Assembly (NCBI GenBank): GCA_043808235.1
Contig: JAZDFC010000006.1
Span: 1 to 17,226, forward strand
Reading direction: 5' to 3'
DNA: 17,226 nucleotides
Source of the DNA: JAZDFC01 sp043808235
GTDB taxonomy: Bacteria > Bacteroidota > Ignavibacteria > Ignavibacteriales > Melioribacteraceae
A model generated the notes under the pieces. The model made no database searches and was not told where the DNA came from. It worked only from the letters and a program-made list of their open reading frames with translations. The position numbers and the translations under genes are program-made. Positions 6,912 through 14,514 of this stretch are shown here, one piece after another (position 1 is the first letter of the stretch; each line of letters begins with the position of its first letter).

Positions 6912-8825
6912 ATGGAACGAACCATTCCGCGTATGTTCGAGGACAGCGTAAAAAAATATTCCAGTAATGCATTGATGTGGCAGAAAAGGGATGACAAATA
7001 CGAACCGTCCACATATTCCGAAATTCAAAAACAAGTTCATCTTTTCGCTGCAGGATTGGTTAGTCTTGGGATTAAAAAAGGCGATAGACTTGCTCTGATT
7101 TCTGAAGGAAGAAATGATTGGGTGATAAGTGAACTTGGAATGTTGTACGCGGGCGCTGTCAATGTTCCGATATCGGTTAAAATTGACGAACTGAACGATT
7201 TGAAATTCCGGCTTGCTCACTCGGGATGCCGGATGGTGGTGATATCCGCTTCGCAGGCAAAGAAGATGGATACTATAAAAAATGATTTGCCCGACCTTGA
7301 AAAAATTATCCTTCTTGATGCGAAAGAAAATTATTCCAATGATGAAATATCAAAGGACGAAGTGCTGAAACTTGGTGAGACTTATCTAAAATACAATCAG
7401 AATGATTTTGAAAATTTATGGCAGTCGATTAAAGAAAATGACTACGCAAATATTTGTTACACATCCGGCACTACGGCCGACCCGAAAGGAATAATTCTTA
7501 CTCACCGTAATTATACTGCAAACGTTGAGCAAGCCTCGGGATTATTACCAATCCCGGAAGCTTATATTTCACTGTTGATTTTACCTTGGGACCATGCGTT
7601 CGCGCATACCGCCGGAATTTATACTTTGATTAATAACGGCGCAAGTATGGCTGCGGTTCAAATAGGCAAAACCCAGCTTGAGACATTGAAAAATATTGGA
7701 CAGAATATAAAGGAAACAAAACCGACATTTTTATTGAGTGTGCCGGCATTAGCGAAAAATTTCAGAAAAAATATTGAGAATGGAATTCGTGCTAAAGGCG
7801 CTAAAGTTGAAAAGTTGTTTAATAGAGCACTTCAGACCGCATACGATTATAATGCCGAGGGATTCAACAAGGGGAGAGGAATAAAAAAATTAAAACTGCC
7901 TTTACTCAAATTGTACGATAAAATTTTATTCGGCAAAATACGCGAAGGCTTCGGCGGTAAACTTGAATTCTTTATAGGCGGCGGGGCTTTGCTTGATATC
8001 GAACTTCAAAGATTTTTTTATGCGGTTGGAATTCCGATGTTCCAGGGGTATGGGCTTACCGAAGCAGCGCCGATAATTTCTGCGAATGTCCCGAAGAAAC
8101 ATAAATTAGGCTCGTCGGGATTTCTTATCCCAAACCTTGAACTTAGAATCTGCAACGAAGATGGACATGATTTGCCGCTAACAGAAAAAGGTGAGATTGT
8201 TGTAAAGGGCGAGAATGTAATGGCGGGTTATTGGAAGAATGAGGAAGCGACAAAATCCACAATTAAAAATGGATGGCTATACACCGGTGATATGGGCTAC
8301 CTTGATTCGGATGGTTTTCTTTACGTTCTCGGCAGGTATAAAAGTTTATTGATTGCAAGCGATGGAGAGAAATATTCACCCGAAGGAATTGAGGAAGCAA
8401 TCGTTGAGCAATCTGAATTCATTGACCAGGCGATGCTTTATAATAATCAATCACCATATACGGTTGCGCTGGTTGTTCCAAATAAAGAAGCGATCCTTCG
8501 AAAGTTAAAAGCGGAAAATCTTTCATTGGCGACAGAAGAAGGACAGGAGTTCGCGTTGAAACTTATTGAAGGGAACATCAATCAGTTCAAATCCGGCGGG
8601 GAATATTCGGCAATGTTCCCTGAAAGGTGGCTCCCGGCATCAGTTGCAGTGCTTGGCGAAGGATTTACCGAGCAAAATAAATTTATGAACAGCACGCTTA
8701 AAATGGTGCGCGGTAAAATTGCCGAGTTTTATAAAAATAGATTGGAATATTCGTTTACAGCCGAAGCGAAAAATATTTGTAACCACCAGAATATGACAAT
8801 CGTCAGCAGGTTGGAAGAAAAATAA
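6912..8825 (+). CDS. AMP-forming long-chain fatty acyl-CoA ligase-like enzyme
   Basis: This 637-residue member of the adenylate-forming (ANL) superfamily activates a carboxylic acid with ATP and, in this subfamily, transfers it to CoA. Core motifs are YTSGTTADPKG at 183-193 (phosphate-binding loop), GYGLTEAAP at 379-387, YTGD at 457-460, and GRYKSLLIASDGEKYSP from 474. Length, order and the C-terminal NSTLKMVRGKI match long-chain acyl-CoA synthetases. The C-terminal catalytic lysine is probably K597 but its alignment is uncertain. The likely job is fatty acid activation for lipid synthesis or breakdown, cytoplasmic or membrane-associated; the substrate cannot be read from sequence. GGAG lies nine bases upstream. 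It is convergent with sppA, and a structured repeat follows its stop after only 9 bases. Confidence 0.9.
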   Translation: MERTIPRMFEDSVKKYSSNALMWQKRDDKYEPSTYSEIQKQVHLFAAGLVSLGIKKGDRLALISEGRNDWVISELGMLYAGAVNVPISVKIDELNDLKFRLAHSGCRMVVISASQAKKMDTIKNDLPDLEKIILLDAKENYSNDEISKDEVLKLGETYLKYNQNDFENLWQSIKENDYANICYTSGTTADPKGIILTHRNYTANVEQASGLLPIPEAYISLLILPWDHAFAHTAGIYTLINNGASMAAVQIGKTQLETLKNIGQNIKETKPTFLLSVPALAKNFRKNIENGIRAKGAKVEKLFNRALQTAYDYNAEGFNKGRGIKKLKLPLLKLYDKILFGKIREGFGGKLEFFIGGGALLDIELQRFFYAVGIPMFQGYGLTEAAPIISANVPKKHKLGSSGFLIPNLELRICNEDGHDLPLTEKGEIVVKGENVMAGYWKNEEATKSTIKNGWLYTGDMGYLDSDGFLYVLGRYKSLLIASDGEKYSPEGIEEAIVEQSEFIDQAMLYNNQSPYTVALVVPNKEAILRKLKAENLSLATEEGQEFALKLIEGNINQFKSGGEYSAMFPERWLPASVAVLGEGFTEQNKFMNSTLKMVRGKIAEFYKNRLEYSFTAEAKNICNHQNMTIVSRLEEK

Positions 8826-8834
8826 TTGCACCGC

Positions 8835-8883
8835 GTTACCATAAATGGTAACACTATCCGAACAAAGCATCCTAAAGGATGCT
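8835..8883 (+). repeat. Two-hairpin 49-nt element, copy A
   Basis: Hairpin 1 is GTTACCATAAATGGTAAC (8835-8852). The linker ACTATCCGAACAA occupies 8853-8865. Hairpin 2 is AGCATCCTAAAGGATGCT (8866-8883). Each hairpin has two 8-nt arms around two bases. It sits between the convergent acyl-CoA ligase and sppA genes and may help end either transcript. CACCGC precedes it, as in copy B. Confidence 0.85.
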
Positions 8884-8894
8884 GGTTAACAAAA

Positions 8895-10655
8895 TTAATT
8901 GATGTAAATATCAAACAGCATCCGGGTTTGTATGCCGTTAAGATGAATAACTTTCTCTAATTCTTTGTAGTATTTGTAATTATCGCCGAGTTTAAATTGC
9001 AGATATGTTGATTCCAAATCCTCCGAAAGCGCATTCATAATTTTTTCGAACGCCGTTCTAATTCCGGGATATTCAACAATTCTGTATTTTGTAATTCCTG
9101 CTTTCTCCGCGGCTTTTTGAACTGCCACATCCAGACCGCCAAGCTCGTCAACCAATCCGATTTCCTTTGCATCTATTCCGGTCCAAACTCTTCCCTGCGC
9201 AATGCTGTCCACTTGCTCGTAAGTCATATTGCGGTGAGAAGCGACACGGTTAACGAATGTATCATAAATGAATTGAATTCTTTTCATCACGATTGATATT
9301 TCCTCGGCGGTATATGGTCTGGTAGTCGAACCCATTCCTGCAAAATCTCCGGTTTTAACCTCGTCGAAAGTTATACCAAGCAAATCTTTATAAAAATTCT
9401 GCATGTTCAAAGCGATGCCGAATACCCCGATTGAGCCGGTGAGTGTTGCCGGTTCGGCTACAATATAATCTGCCGCGCATGAAATATAATAACCGCCCGA
9501 AGCCGCAACAGAACCCATCGAAACGACAACCGGTTTTTTCTTTTTAGCATTTGTTACTTCGCGCCAAATCAAATCCGATGTTAGTGCGGAACCACCCGGT
9601 GAATTAACACGCATTACAATTGCCTTAACACTCGAATTATCACCGGCTTGCCTTAATGCTTTCACGATGTTTTCGGCACCTATGCTGTATTCGTCGCCGA
9701 TGCCTTCGTGTATTTCTCCGGTTGCGTATATTACCACAATTTTACTGCCGGAGGAATTGCTATTCCCGGTTGTGGAGTAACTGTAATCCTTCAATGTAAC
9801 AAGCCGCGCAGTATTTTTACGTCCGATTTTATCTTTTATTAATTCAGTCACTTCGTCTTTATAAAGCAGACTGTCAACCAACCCGAATTTTACAGCGTCC
9901 TCATTCGAGCGGATGCCGTAATTTTTAGCAAGACTGTCGAGAATGGCTACCTCAACTCCGCGCGAAGTCGAAATTTCATTCAAGAAATATTTATAAACCG
10001 AAGTAAGGAGTTCTTCGTACTGGATTTTATTCTCATCGCTCATTTTAGCATTAGTCAACGGTTCAACCGCACTTTTAAATTTACCTGCTCTAAAAATCTG
10101 CGGTTCAATTTTTAATTTTTCGAGTGTGCCTTTTAGAAACATCAATTCGGCAGAAAATCCTCTCAAATCGAATGAGCCTGTAGGAGTCATATAAATTTCA
10201 TCGGCGGCGCAAGCAAGAAAAAATCCCGATTGAGAAATATCGTTTCCGTGTGCGACGATGAATTTGCCCGACTCTTTAAAATCAATCAGTTCCTTTCTTA
10301 TTGCATCGAGCGTTGTAAAATCACCGTAAGTTATCATTCCAAGATTTATAAAAATTCCCTTGATGTCTTTGTCATGCTTTGCCGACTGAATGCATTCAAT
10401 AATGTCGTTAAGTCCAAGCACTTTTTTGAATTCGGGGAAGAGGAATCCGGAATCATTCATATACCCGGTTCGTTCCGGAATCGGGCGGTCAAGTTTTATT
10501 TCAAGAACCGAATTTGGTCTAACGTCTACCTCCGGCTGGACAGACAGGAATGAGACGCTCATCATGATAAACATGAATCCGATAAATCCGAGTATAAAAA
10601 TCGATAGAAAAAATCCGAGCATTGAAGCAAACATGAATTTAAAAAACTGTTTCAT
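8895..10655 (-). CDS. sppA: SppA, signal peptide peptidase (protease IV, family S49)
   Basis: SppA is a membrane-anchored serine protease that degrades signal peptides left in the inner membrane after secretion. This 586-residue protein is close to the long, two-domain form of E. coli (618). A membrane anchor covers about residues 9-35. The catalytic pair is K194 in GKFKSAVEP and S386 in MGSVAASGGYY, matching K209 and S409 of the E. coli enzyme. LTGSIGVFG at 405-413 is another family mark. An AGG lies eight bases before the ATG on the minus strand. The gene stands alone and is flanked by two same-orientation copies of a structured repeat. Its start region carries no recognisable promoter. Confidence 0.95.
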   Translation of the reverse strand: MKQFFKFMFASMLGFFLSIFILGFIGFMFIMMSVSFLSVQPEVDVRPNSVLEIKLDRPIPERTGYMNDSGFLFPEFKKVLGLNDIIECIQSAKHDKDIKGIFINLGMITYGDFTTLDAIRKELIDFKESGKFIVAHGNDISQSGFFLACAADEIYMTPTGSFDLRGFSAELMFLKGTLEKLKIEPQIFRAGKFKSAVEPLTNAKMSDENKIQYEELLTSVYKYFLNEISTSRGVEVAILDSLAKNYGIRSNEDAVKFGLVDSLLYKDEVTELIKDKIGRKNTARLVTLKDYSYSTTGNSNSSGSKIVVIYATGEIHEGIGDEYSIGAENIVKALRQAGDNSSVKAIVMRVNSPGGSALTSDLIWREVTNAKKKKPVVVSMGSVAASGGYYISCAADYIVAEPATLTGSIGVFGIALNMQNFYKDLLGITFDEVKTGDFAGMGSTTRPYTAEEISIVMKRIQFIYDTFVNRVASHRNMTYEQVDSIAQGRVWTGIDAKEIGLVDELGGLDVAVQKAAEKAGITKYRIVEYPGIRTAFEKIMNALSEDLESTYLQFKLGDNYKYYKELEKVIHLNGIQTRMLFDIYIN

Positions 10656-10818
10656 AGTTCTACCTATATGAATGATTTCGTTGGCAATAAAAATAACTAA
10701 AACGAATTTATTTTGTCGTTACGATTTCTTTACTTTTTTCAAATTGATAGTGGTTTGACGTATCGGTAAAAAAAAGTCCGGTGCCAAAAAGAAACCGGGC
10801 GTGAAATTTATTCACCGC

Positions 10819-10867
10819 GATACCATCAATGGTATCGCTATCCAAACAAATCGTCATAAATGACGAT
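10819..10867 (+). repeat. Two-hairpin 49-nt element, copy B
   Basis: Hairpin 1 is GATACCATCAATGGTATC (10819-10836), extended by two further G-C pairs outside. The linker GCTATCCAAACAA occupies 10837-10849. Hairpin 2 is ATCGTCATAAATGACGAT (10850-10867). It matches copy A in layout and linker but differs in the stems in a way that preserves pairing. A small extra hairpin, GTGAA/TTCAC at 10801-10815, lies just before it. The element lies upstream of sppA. Confidence 0.85.
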
Positions 10868-10923
10868 CCCCAAAACGCAATTTTTCCTACCGACATTTGT
10901 CGTTATTTTATCGGTCATCTCAA

Positions 10924-10969
10924 AATGCCCAACTTCTGACTCTCCGAATAGGCGGAGAATTTGGGCATT
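10924..10969 (-). terminator. Nested hairpin, possible terminator of the radical SAM gene
   Basis: The outer arms AATGCCCAA (10924-10932) and TTGGGCATT (10961-10969) enclose the inner arms TCTCCG (10941-10946) and CGGAGA (10953-10958). Reading on the minus strand it lies about 37 nt after the radical SAM stop and is followed by TTTTG, a weak U-tract. It could equally be a dispersed structured repeat. Confidence 0.45.
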
Positions 10970-11005
10970 AAAATAACCATTCATCAATTAAACCATTAAT
11001 CCTTG

Positions 11006-11992
11006 CTAATTCTTAAAAGGATTTTCCCTATCCTCATTAAAAAACGGTCGGTAATGATCTTGGCTTTCCATTTCCTGAAACCAGCCGTTTTCGAGTCCGT
11101 ATTTGTGCATTAGTTCTTTCGCTTTCTCGTATTCCGAAACACGAAGCGGTCGGTTGAGTAATATTTCTTTGTAAGCTTTATTTGTGGGATAATATTGAGA
11201 CATTAACGATATGTGCACTTTAGGACTCAGTTCTTCCGCAATAAACTTAAAAACTTTTTCCGATTCCGCCAGCCCGTTTGGAAGAACGAGATGCCGGATA
11301 ATTAATCCCCTTACAACAACATCGCCGTCGTAAACCAACTCATCACCTACCTGCCGGTACATTTCTTTTAAAGCTTCTTTGGCAAAAGCGAAATAATGTT
11401 TTGCTTTAGAATATTTTAAAGCATACTCATCGTCGCCGTACTTAAAATCCGGTAGATAAATATCTATTACTCCATCGTAGAACTTCAGCATGTCAACCGA
11501 ATCGTAACCGTTTGTATTATAAATAATAGGGAGCTTCAAACCTTTTTCGGCAGCGAGATAAATCGATTTCAAAATTGTTGCAGAAAAATGTGACGGCGAT
11601 ACAAGTCCGATATTATGACATCCCCGTGCTTGAAGCGAAAGCATGATATTGGCAAGTTGCTCATACGTAACTTCTTTCTTCCTTTCCTCAGCAGGATTTT
11701 GACTGATTTCAAAATTCTGGCAGAAGATGCATCTTAAGTTGCAGTTACCGAAGAAAATATTTCCGCTGCCGCGTGTGCCGGCTAAAACAGGTTCCTCGCC
11801 AAAGTGAGCAGTGTAAGATGAAACAATAGGTAAATGCCCGCTATTGCAAAATCCGTAAATGCCCCTTGTTCTATCAACTTCACAATGGCTTGGACAGCTA
11901 TAACATTTTTTCAGAATATTGAATGCCTCATCGGCTCTTTGTTTCAATTCTTCGCTTATAAATAAATTTATATAAGATGGAATATTATTCAT
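11006..11992 (-). CDS. Radical SAM protein, PflX / pyruvate formate-lyase activase-like
   Basis: This 328-residue protein carries the radical SAM cluster motif CNLRCIFC (C84, C88, C91), which binds a 4Fe-4S cluster and S-adenosylmethionine. An N-terminal cysteine set (C30, C33, C37 and C49, in CYSCPSHC...GFC) and the GSGNIFFGNC lead-in are typical of the PflX-type proteins annotated as putative pyruvate formate-lyase activating enzymes. These proteins are widespread but their substrates are mostly unknown, so a glycyl-radical role is only a family-level guess. No glycyl-radical enzyme gene lies nearby. The start is preceded by a weak GAAG. It is monocistronic as far as visible, with a hairpin downstream. 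Confidence 0.85.
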   Translation of the reverse strand: MNNIPSYINLFISEELKQRADEAFNILKKCYSCPSHCEVDRTRGIYGFCNSGHLPIVSSYTAHFGEEPVLAGTRGSGNIFFGNCNLRCIFCQNFEISQNPAEERKKEVTYEQLANIMLSLQARGCHNIGLVSPSHFSATILKSIYLAAEKGLKLPIIYNTNGYDSVDMLKFYDGVIDIYLPDFKYGDDEYALKYSKAKHYFAFAKEALKEMYRQVGDELVYDGDVVVRGLIIRHLVLPNGLAESEKVFKFIAEELSPKVHISLMSQYYPTNKAYKEILLNRPLRVSEYEKAKELMHKYGLENGWFQEMESQDHYRPFFNEDRENPFKN

Positions 11993-12116
11993 TTGCTTCT
12001 TTTTGTATCCTTTCCGCTGTTTCTATATCAAATACAATGAATATTTTTTTCGTTATATTGAAACAAAGATTCCATTATTTTTGTTACAAACTTTAAATCA
12101 CACACTAATATTCTGT

Positions 12117-12146
12117 TTTGTGAATAGCAGTAATACAATATATTTG
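12117..12146 (+). promoter_or_regulatory. Bacteroidota-type promoter of the lipoprotein operon
   Basis: TTTG at 12117-12120 and TATATTTG at 12139-12146 are separated by 18 bases, matching the TTTG-N17-20-TAnnTTTG pattern of the primary sigma factor in Bacteroidota. Transcription would start near 12153, about 35 nt before the first ATG. This is the best promoter match in the window and supports the taxonomic guess. Confidence 0.65.
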
Positions 12147-12187
12147 AATCCATCAAAACAAACAAATAAGGAGACAAAAAGATAACT

Positions 12188-12712
12188 ATGCAAAAGCTAT
12201 TATCTTTTAATAAGTATCTCGTAATAATTGTCAGTATAACTCTTCTGAGTTTATTCTTCGCTGGATGTGGAAAAAAGTCGGAAGAAGAACAGAAACCTGC
12301 AGCTCAAACGGAAAAACAGCAGGCAGCAGAGCAACCTCCTGAAACTGCAGGCGATAATGCAGCAGTTGATGAGAAAGAAGAAGCGGAAGAAACCGCTCCT
12401 TCAGTTCCCAATTTGCTTGGTGAATGGACAGGTACGCTTGATGGTCGTGCAACAACGTTTACTATAACCGAGCAGGATGGGTTGAAATTTAAAGGCAAAA
12501 TTATAATTAACTTTCGAAATCCTGTAAATCAGCAAGTTGAAGGTTTTTTCCGTACGGAAACAGGCGAACTATTTATGGATGATGTTATCCATACTAAGTA
12601 CATGGGAAAATACCGCGCGTTGTTCGAAGGTGGATTTGAAAGATTAAGTGGTACTTTCACACAGACAAGTGATAAAAAAAATGCTACATTCACATTAATC
12701 AAAAATAAATAG
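12188..12712 (+). CDS. Hypothetical lipoprotein with C-terminal beta-rich domain
   Basis: This 174-residue protein has an N-terminal signal ending in a lipobox (LSLFFAGC, lipidated C27). A flexible linker rich in Glu, Lys, Gln and Ala follows (about 29-73). A compact beta-rich domain begins at LLGEWTGTLDGRATTFTI and runs to the end, with a lipocalin-like GxW start. I cannot name the domain. The protein is presumably anchored in the inner or outer membrane. Its GGAG (12170-12172 region) lies about 14 bases before the ATG, unusually far, but no closer in-frame start exists. The next gene follows after 10 nt, so the two form an operon with a promoter at 12117-12146 and a terminator near 13507-13531. 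Confidence 0.8.
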   Translation: MQKLLSFNKYLVIIVSITLLSLFFAGCGKKSEEEQKPAAQTEKQQAAEQPPETAGDNAAVDEKEEAEETAPSVPNLLGEWTGTLDGRATTFTITEQDGLKFKGKIIINFRNPVNQQVEGFFRTETGELFMDDVIHTKYMGKYRALFEGGFERLSGTFTQTSDKKNATFTLIKNK

Positions 12713-12722
12713 GGGAAAAGAA

Positions 12723-13481
12723 ATGAAAAACAAAATCTTTTTATTATTCGGAATTTTATTAACTGGTTTAGTTTTATTTTCTGCATGCGATAGCACAGAT
12801 GATACAACCGAGCCGATTACCACAGGTTCCATTTCAATAAGTTCTGTTCCTGCCGGTGCAGAAATTTATCTTGACGGAGTGGACAAGAATCAAGTTACTC
12901 CGGCAACAATTGCAAACCTCGAAGCTGGAACATATACCGTGAAATTAGTAAAAACCGGTTATCTTGATACTACCGTTGTCGCTACTGTTGTAGCTGAGCA
13001 AACAACCACCGTTGCAATTAGTTTAGTAGCTTCGATGGATGTCACCGAATTTCACACTCCTGTAAGATTGTATGAAACACAGGGCACAACAGCAGCCCAA
13101 CCAAGCGGACTTGATTTATCGAGCGGTAATGCATACGGAATTTCTGGCTCGGATGGTGGTTTTGTTGATATTTATTATTCTTCGAGTGGTTTCTTAGTTC
13201 AAAGCGCTCATCTGTCATCATATGGATTAACACGCGAGACATATTTTTACGTTGGGTCAGCAACTAATCTTGGCGATGGAGTTGATTCACCAACAAAAGG
13301 TAGTTCATGGACAACAAGTATTGGTGACGAGACAGATGAATATGTATTTTTATACGACGAAGATGGTCACTACTCTAAACTCAGAATCGTTAATTTTTGG
13401 GCCGGTGGTGGTATAAGCGACCCTGCATGGATTGAAGTTGAATGGAATTATAACAATACCGTTGACGATAAGAGATTCTAA
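12723..13481 (+). CDS. PEGA-domain lipoprotein
   Basis: This 252-residue protein has a lipoprotein signal peptide (lipobox LFSAC, C22), a short acidic Thr-rich linker, and a PEGA domain at about 35-101. The PEGA domain shows GSISISSVPAGAEIYLDG and LEAGTYTVKLVKTGYLD, and is a surface-associated beta domain found in many bacterial envelope proteins. Residues 104-252 form a separate domain rich in Tyr, Gly and Ser, with EYVFLYDEDGHYSKLRIVNF, which faintly recalls HmuY-type surface proteins but which I cannot assign. A purine-rich GGGGAAAAG precedes the ATG. It is the second gene of the lipoprotein pair and is followed 25 nt later by a clear terminator. Confidence 0.85.
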   Translation: MKNKIFLLFGILLTGLVLFSACDSTDDTTEPITTGSISISSVPAGAEIYLDGVDKNQVTPATIANLEAGTYTVKLVKTGYLDTTVVATVVAEQTTTVAISLVASMDVTEFHTPVRLYETQGTTAAQPSGLDLSSGNAYGISGSDGGFVDIYYSSSGFLVQSAHLSSYGLTRETYFYVGSATNLGDGVDSPTKGSSWTTSIGDETDEYVFLYDEDGHYSKLRIVNFWAGGGISDPAWIEVEWNYNNTVDDKRF

Positions 13482-13506
13482 TTTGTAACAAGATGATTTT
13501 TATTAG

Positions 13507-13540
13507 ACCCCGTTGGACTTTCCTTCGGGGTTTTATTCTT
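13507..13540 (+). terminator. Rho-independent terminator of the lipoprotein operon
   Basis: ACCCCG (13507-13512) pairs with CGGGGT (13526-13531), followed by TTTTATTCTT. This is a standard GC stem plus U-tract, 25 nt after the PEGA gene stop. Confidence 0.85.
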
Positions 13541-13565
13541 TCCGGCTTGTTCTCGATATAAAATA

Positions 13566-13604
13566 CTCCATTAATTTTCCCATTAGTCGCTAAATTAAAT
13601 GGAG
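13566..13604. repeat. Imperfect hairpin upstream of the response regulator
   Basis: CTCCATTAATTT (13566-13577) pairs with AAATTAAATGGAG (13592-13604) with one bulged base, around a 14-nt loop. It ends 38 nt before the response regulator ATG. It may be an operator or a leader structure. Confidence 0.5.
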
Positions 13605-13642
13605 ACTCATTTCGATTATTCTTGTAGAACAAATATATTCTA

Positions 13643-14014
13643 ATGAAAAAGATACTTTTAATAGAAGACGATAAAAAATTCAGAGTGTTATTCAGCAGGC
13701 TGCTCGAACGTAAATTCGGGATATTAATTCGCGAAGCGGATAACGGTGAAACCGGATTAAAATTATTTTGCGAGCTTAAACCCGATATACTTTTTCTTGA
13801 TATTGAATTGCCCGGTTTGAATGGGATTGAATTATTAAAGGAAATAAGAAAGCATAACAAATACAGTAGAGTGGTAATGATTACCAACAACAGCGACAAA
13901 GAATATGTGGCTTCTGCTGTGCAAGTCGGAGTAGATGACTATATAATTAAAACGGATTTTATTTTGAGTTTACAGGAAAGACTCGAGAAAATTCTCGGTC
14001 GCGGAATTAACTAA
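13643..14014 (+). CDS. Receiver-only response regulator
   Basis: This 123-residue protein is a single CheY-like receiver domain with no output domain. Acidic pocket residues E8, D9 and D10, phospho-acceptor D53 (LFLDIELPG), T81 and K103 are all present, so it should be phosphorylatable. It would act by protein contact, for instance with a histidine kinase, a phosphorelay or the flagellar motor; no kinase gene lies in the window. The ATG lacks an obvious ribosome binding site, but a TAG six codons upstream in frame rules out a longer form, and MKKILLIEDD is a normal receiver start. The bacteriohemerythrin gene follows after 31 nt, probably in the same transcript. Confidence 0.92.
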   Translation: MKKILLIEDDKKFRVLFSRLLERKFGILIREADNGETGLKLFCELKPDILFLDIELPGLNGIELLKEIRKHNKYSRVVMITNNSDKEYVASAVQVGVDDYIIKTDFILSLQERLEKILGRGIN

Positions 14015-14045
14015 AAGAAATATTTTTATAAACTGGAGGTTTTTT

Positions 14046-14453
14046 ATGGCGCTATTTAATTGGAGCAACAACTATTCAGTTGGTATTAAACAAATCGATG
14101 ATCAGCACAAACATTTAGTCGATTTAATAAATGAGCTTCACGACAGTATGAAAGTCGGGAAAGGGAAAGAAGTACTTGGACTGATTATAAAAAAACTTAC
14201 TGACTATACTGTATTTCATTTCGGCACTGAAGAAAAACTGTTCAAGGAGTATGGTTATCCTGATATGAAAATACATGTTGAAACTCATAATAAACTTGTT
14301 AATCAGGTTAAAGCCTTGCAGTTAGATTTTAATAAAGGCAAGGCAGTATTGACGATGGAAGTTATGAATTTCTTAAAAGAGTGGTTAACTAACCATATCC
14401 TTGGTACTGATAAAAAATATACTGCATTTTTGAACAGCAAAGGTGTCGTATAA
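14046..14453 (+). CDS. Bacteriohemerythrin
   Basis: This 135-residue, four-helix-bundle protein binds O2 at a di-iron centre. All the usual ligands can be placed: H21 (DDQHK), H58 and E62 (HFGTEE), H77 and H81 (HVETH), H117 and D122 (HILGTD). The N-terminal FNWSNNYSVGIKQIDDQH is the family signature. Single-domain forms store or deliver O2, sense O2 or bind NO. GGAGG lies six bases before the ATG, the strongest ribosome binding site here, so it may be made at a higher level than the response regulator before it. The pairing suggests the receiver acts in an oxygen- or redox-related response, which is inference. It is convergent with hemL, 61 nt away. Confidence 0.95.
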   Translation: MALFNWSNNYSVGIKQIDDQHKHLVDLINELHDSMKVGKGKEVLGLIIKKLTDYTVFHFGTEEKLFKEYGYPDMKIHVETHNKLVNQVKALQLDFNKGKAVLTMEVMNFLKEWLTNHILGTDKKYTAFLNSKGVV

Positions 14454-14514
14454 ATCTTTAAACGACAGTTTAGAACTAAATGCGCTGAATGCATAAAGTT
14501 ATTTCGCTATCGAA

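Larger units (their letters stand above)
10656..11005. other. Intergenic region between sppA and the radical SAM gene
   Basis: This 350-bp gap between two minus-strand genes holds copy B of the two-hairpin element and a nested hairpin at 10924-10969. It also contains a short CGACATTTGTCG dyad at 10891-10902 and the 10-mer TTTGTCGTTA twice. No coding frame looks real, and I could not identify an sppA promoter. Confidence 0.6.

Noticed and set aside
12003..12185. 60-codon plus-strand frame upstream of the first lipoprotein
   Set aside because: It covers the promoter at 12117-12146, has no ribosome binding site and no recognisable product.
13390..13899. 169-codon minus-strand frame
   Set aside because: It lies opposite the end of the PEGA gene, the terminator and the receiver gene, all well supported on the plus strand.
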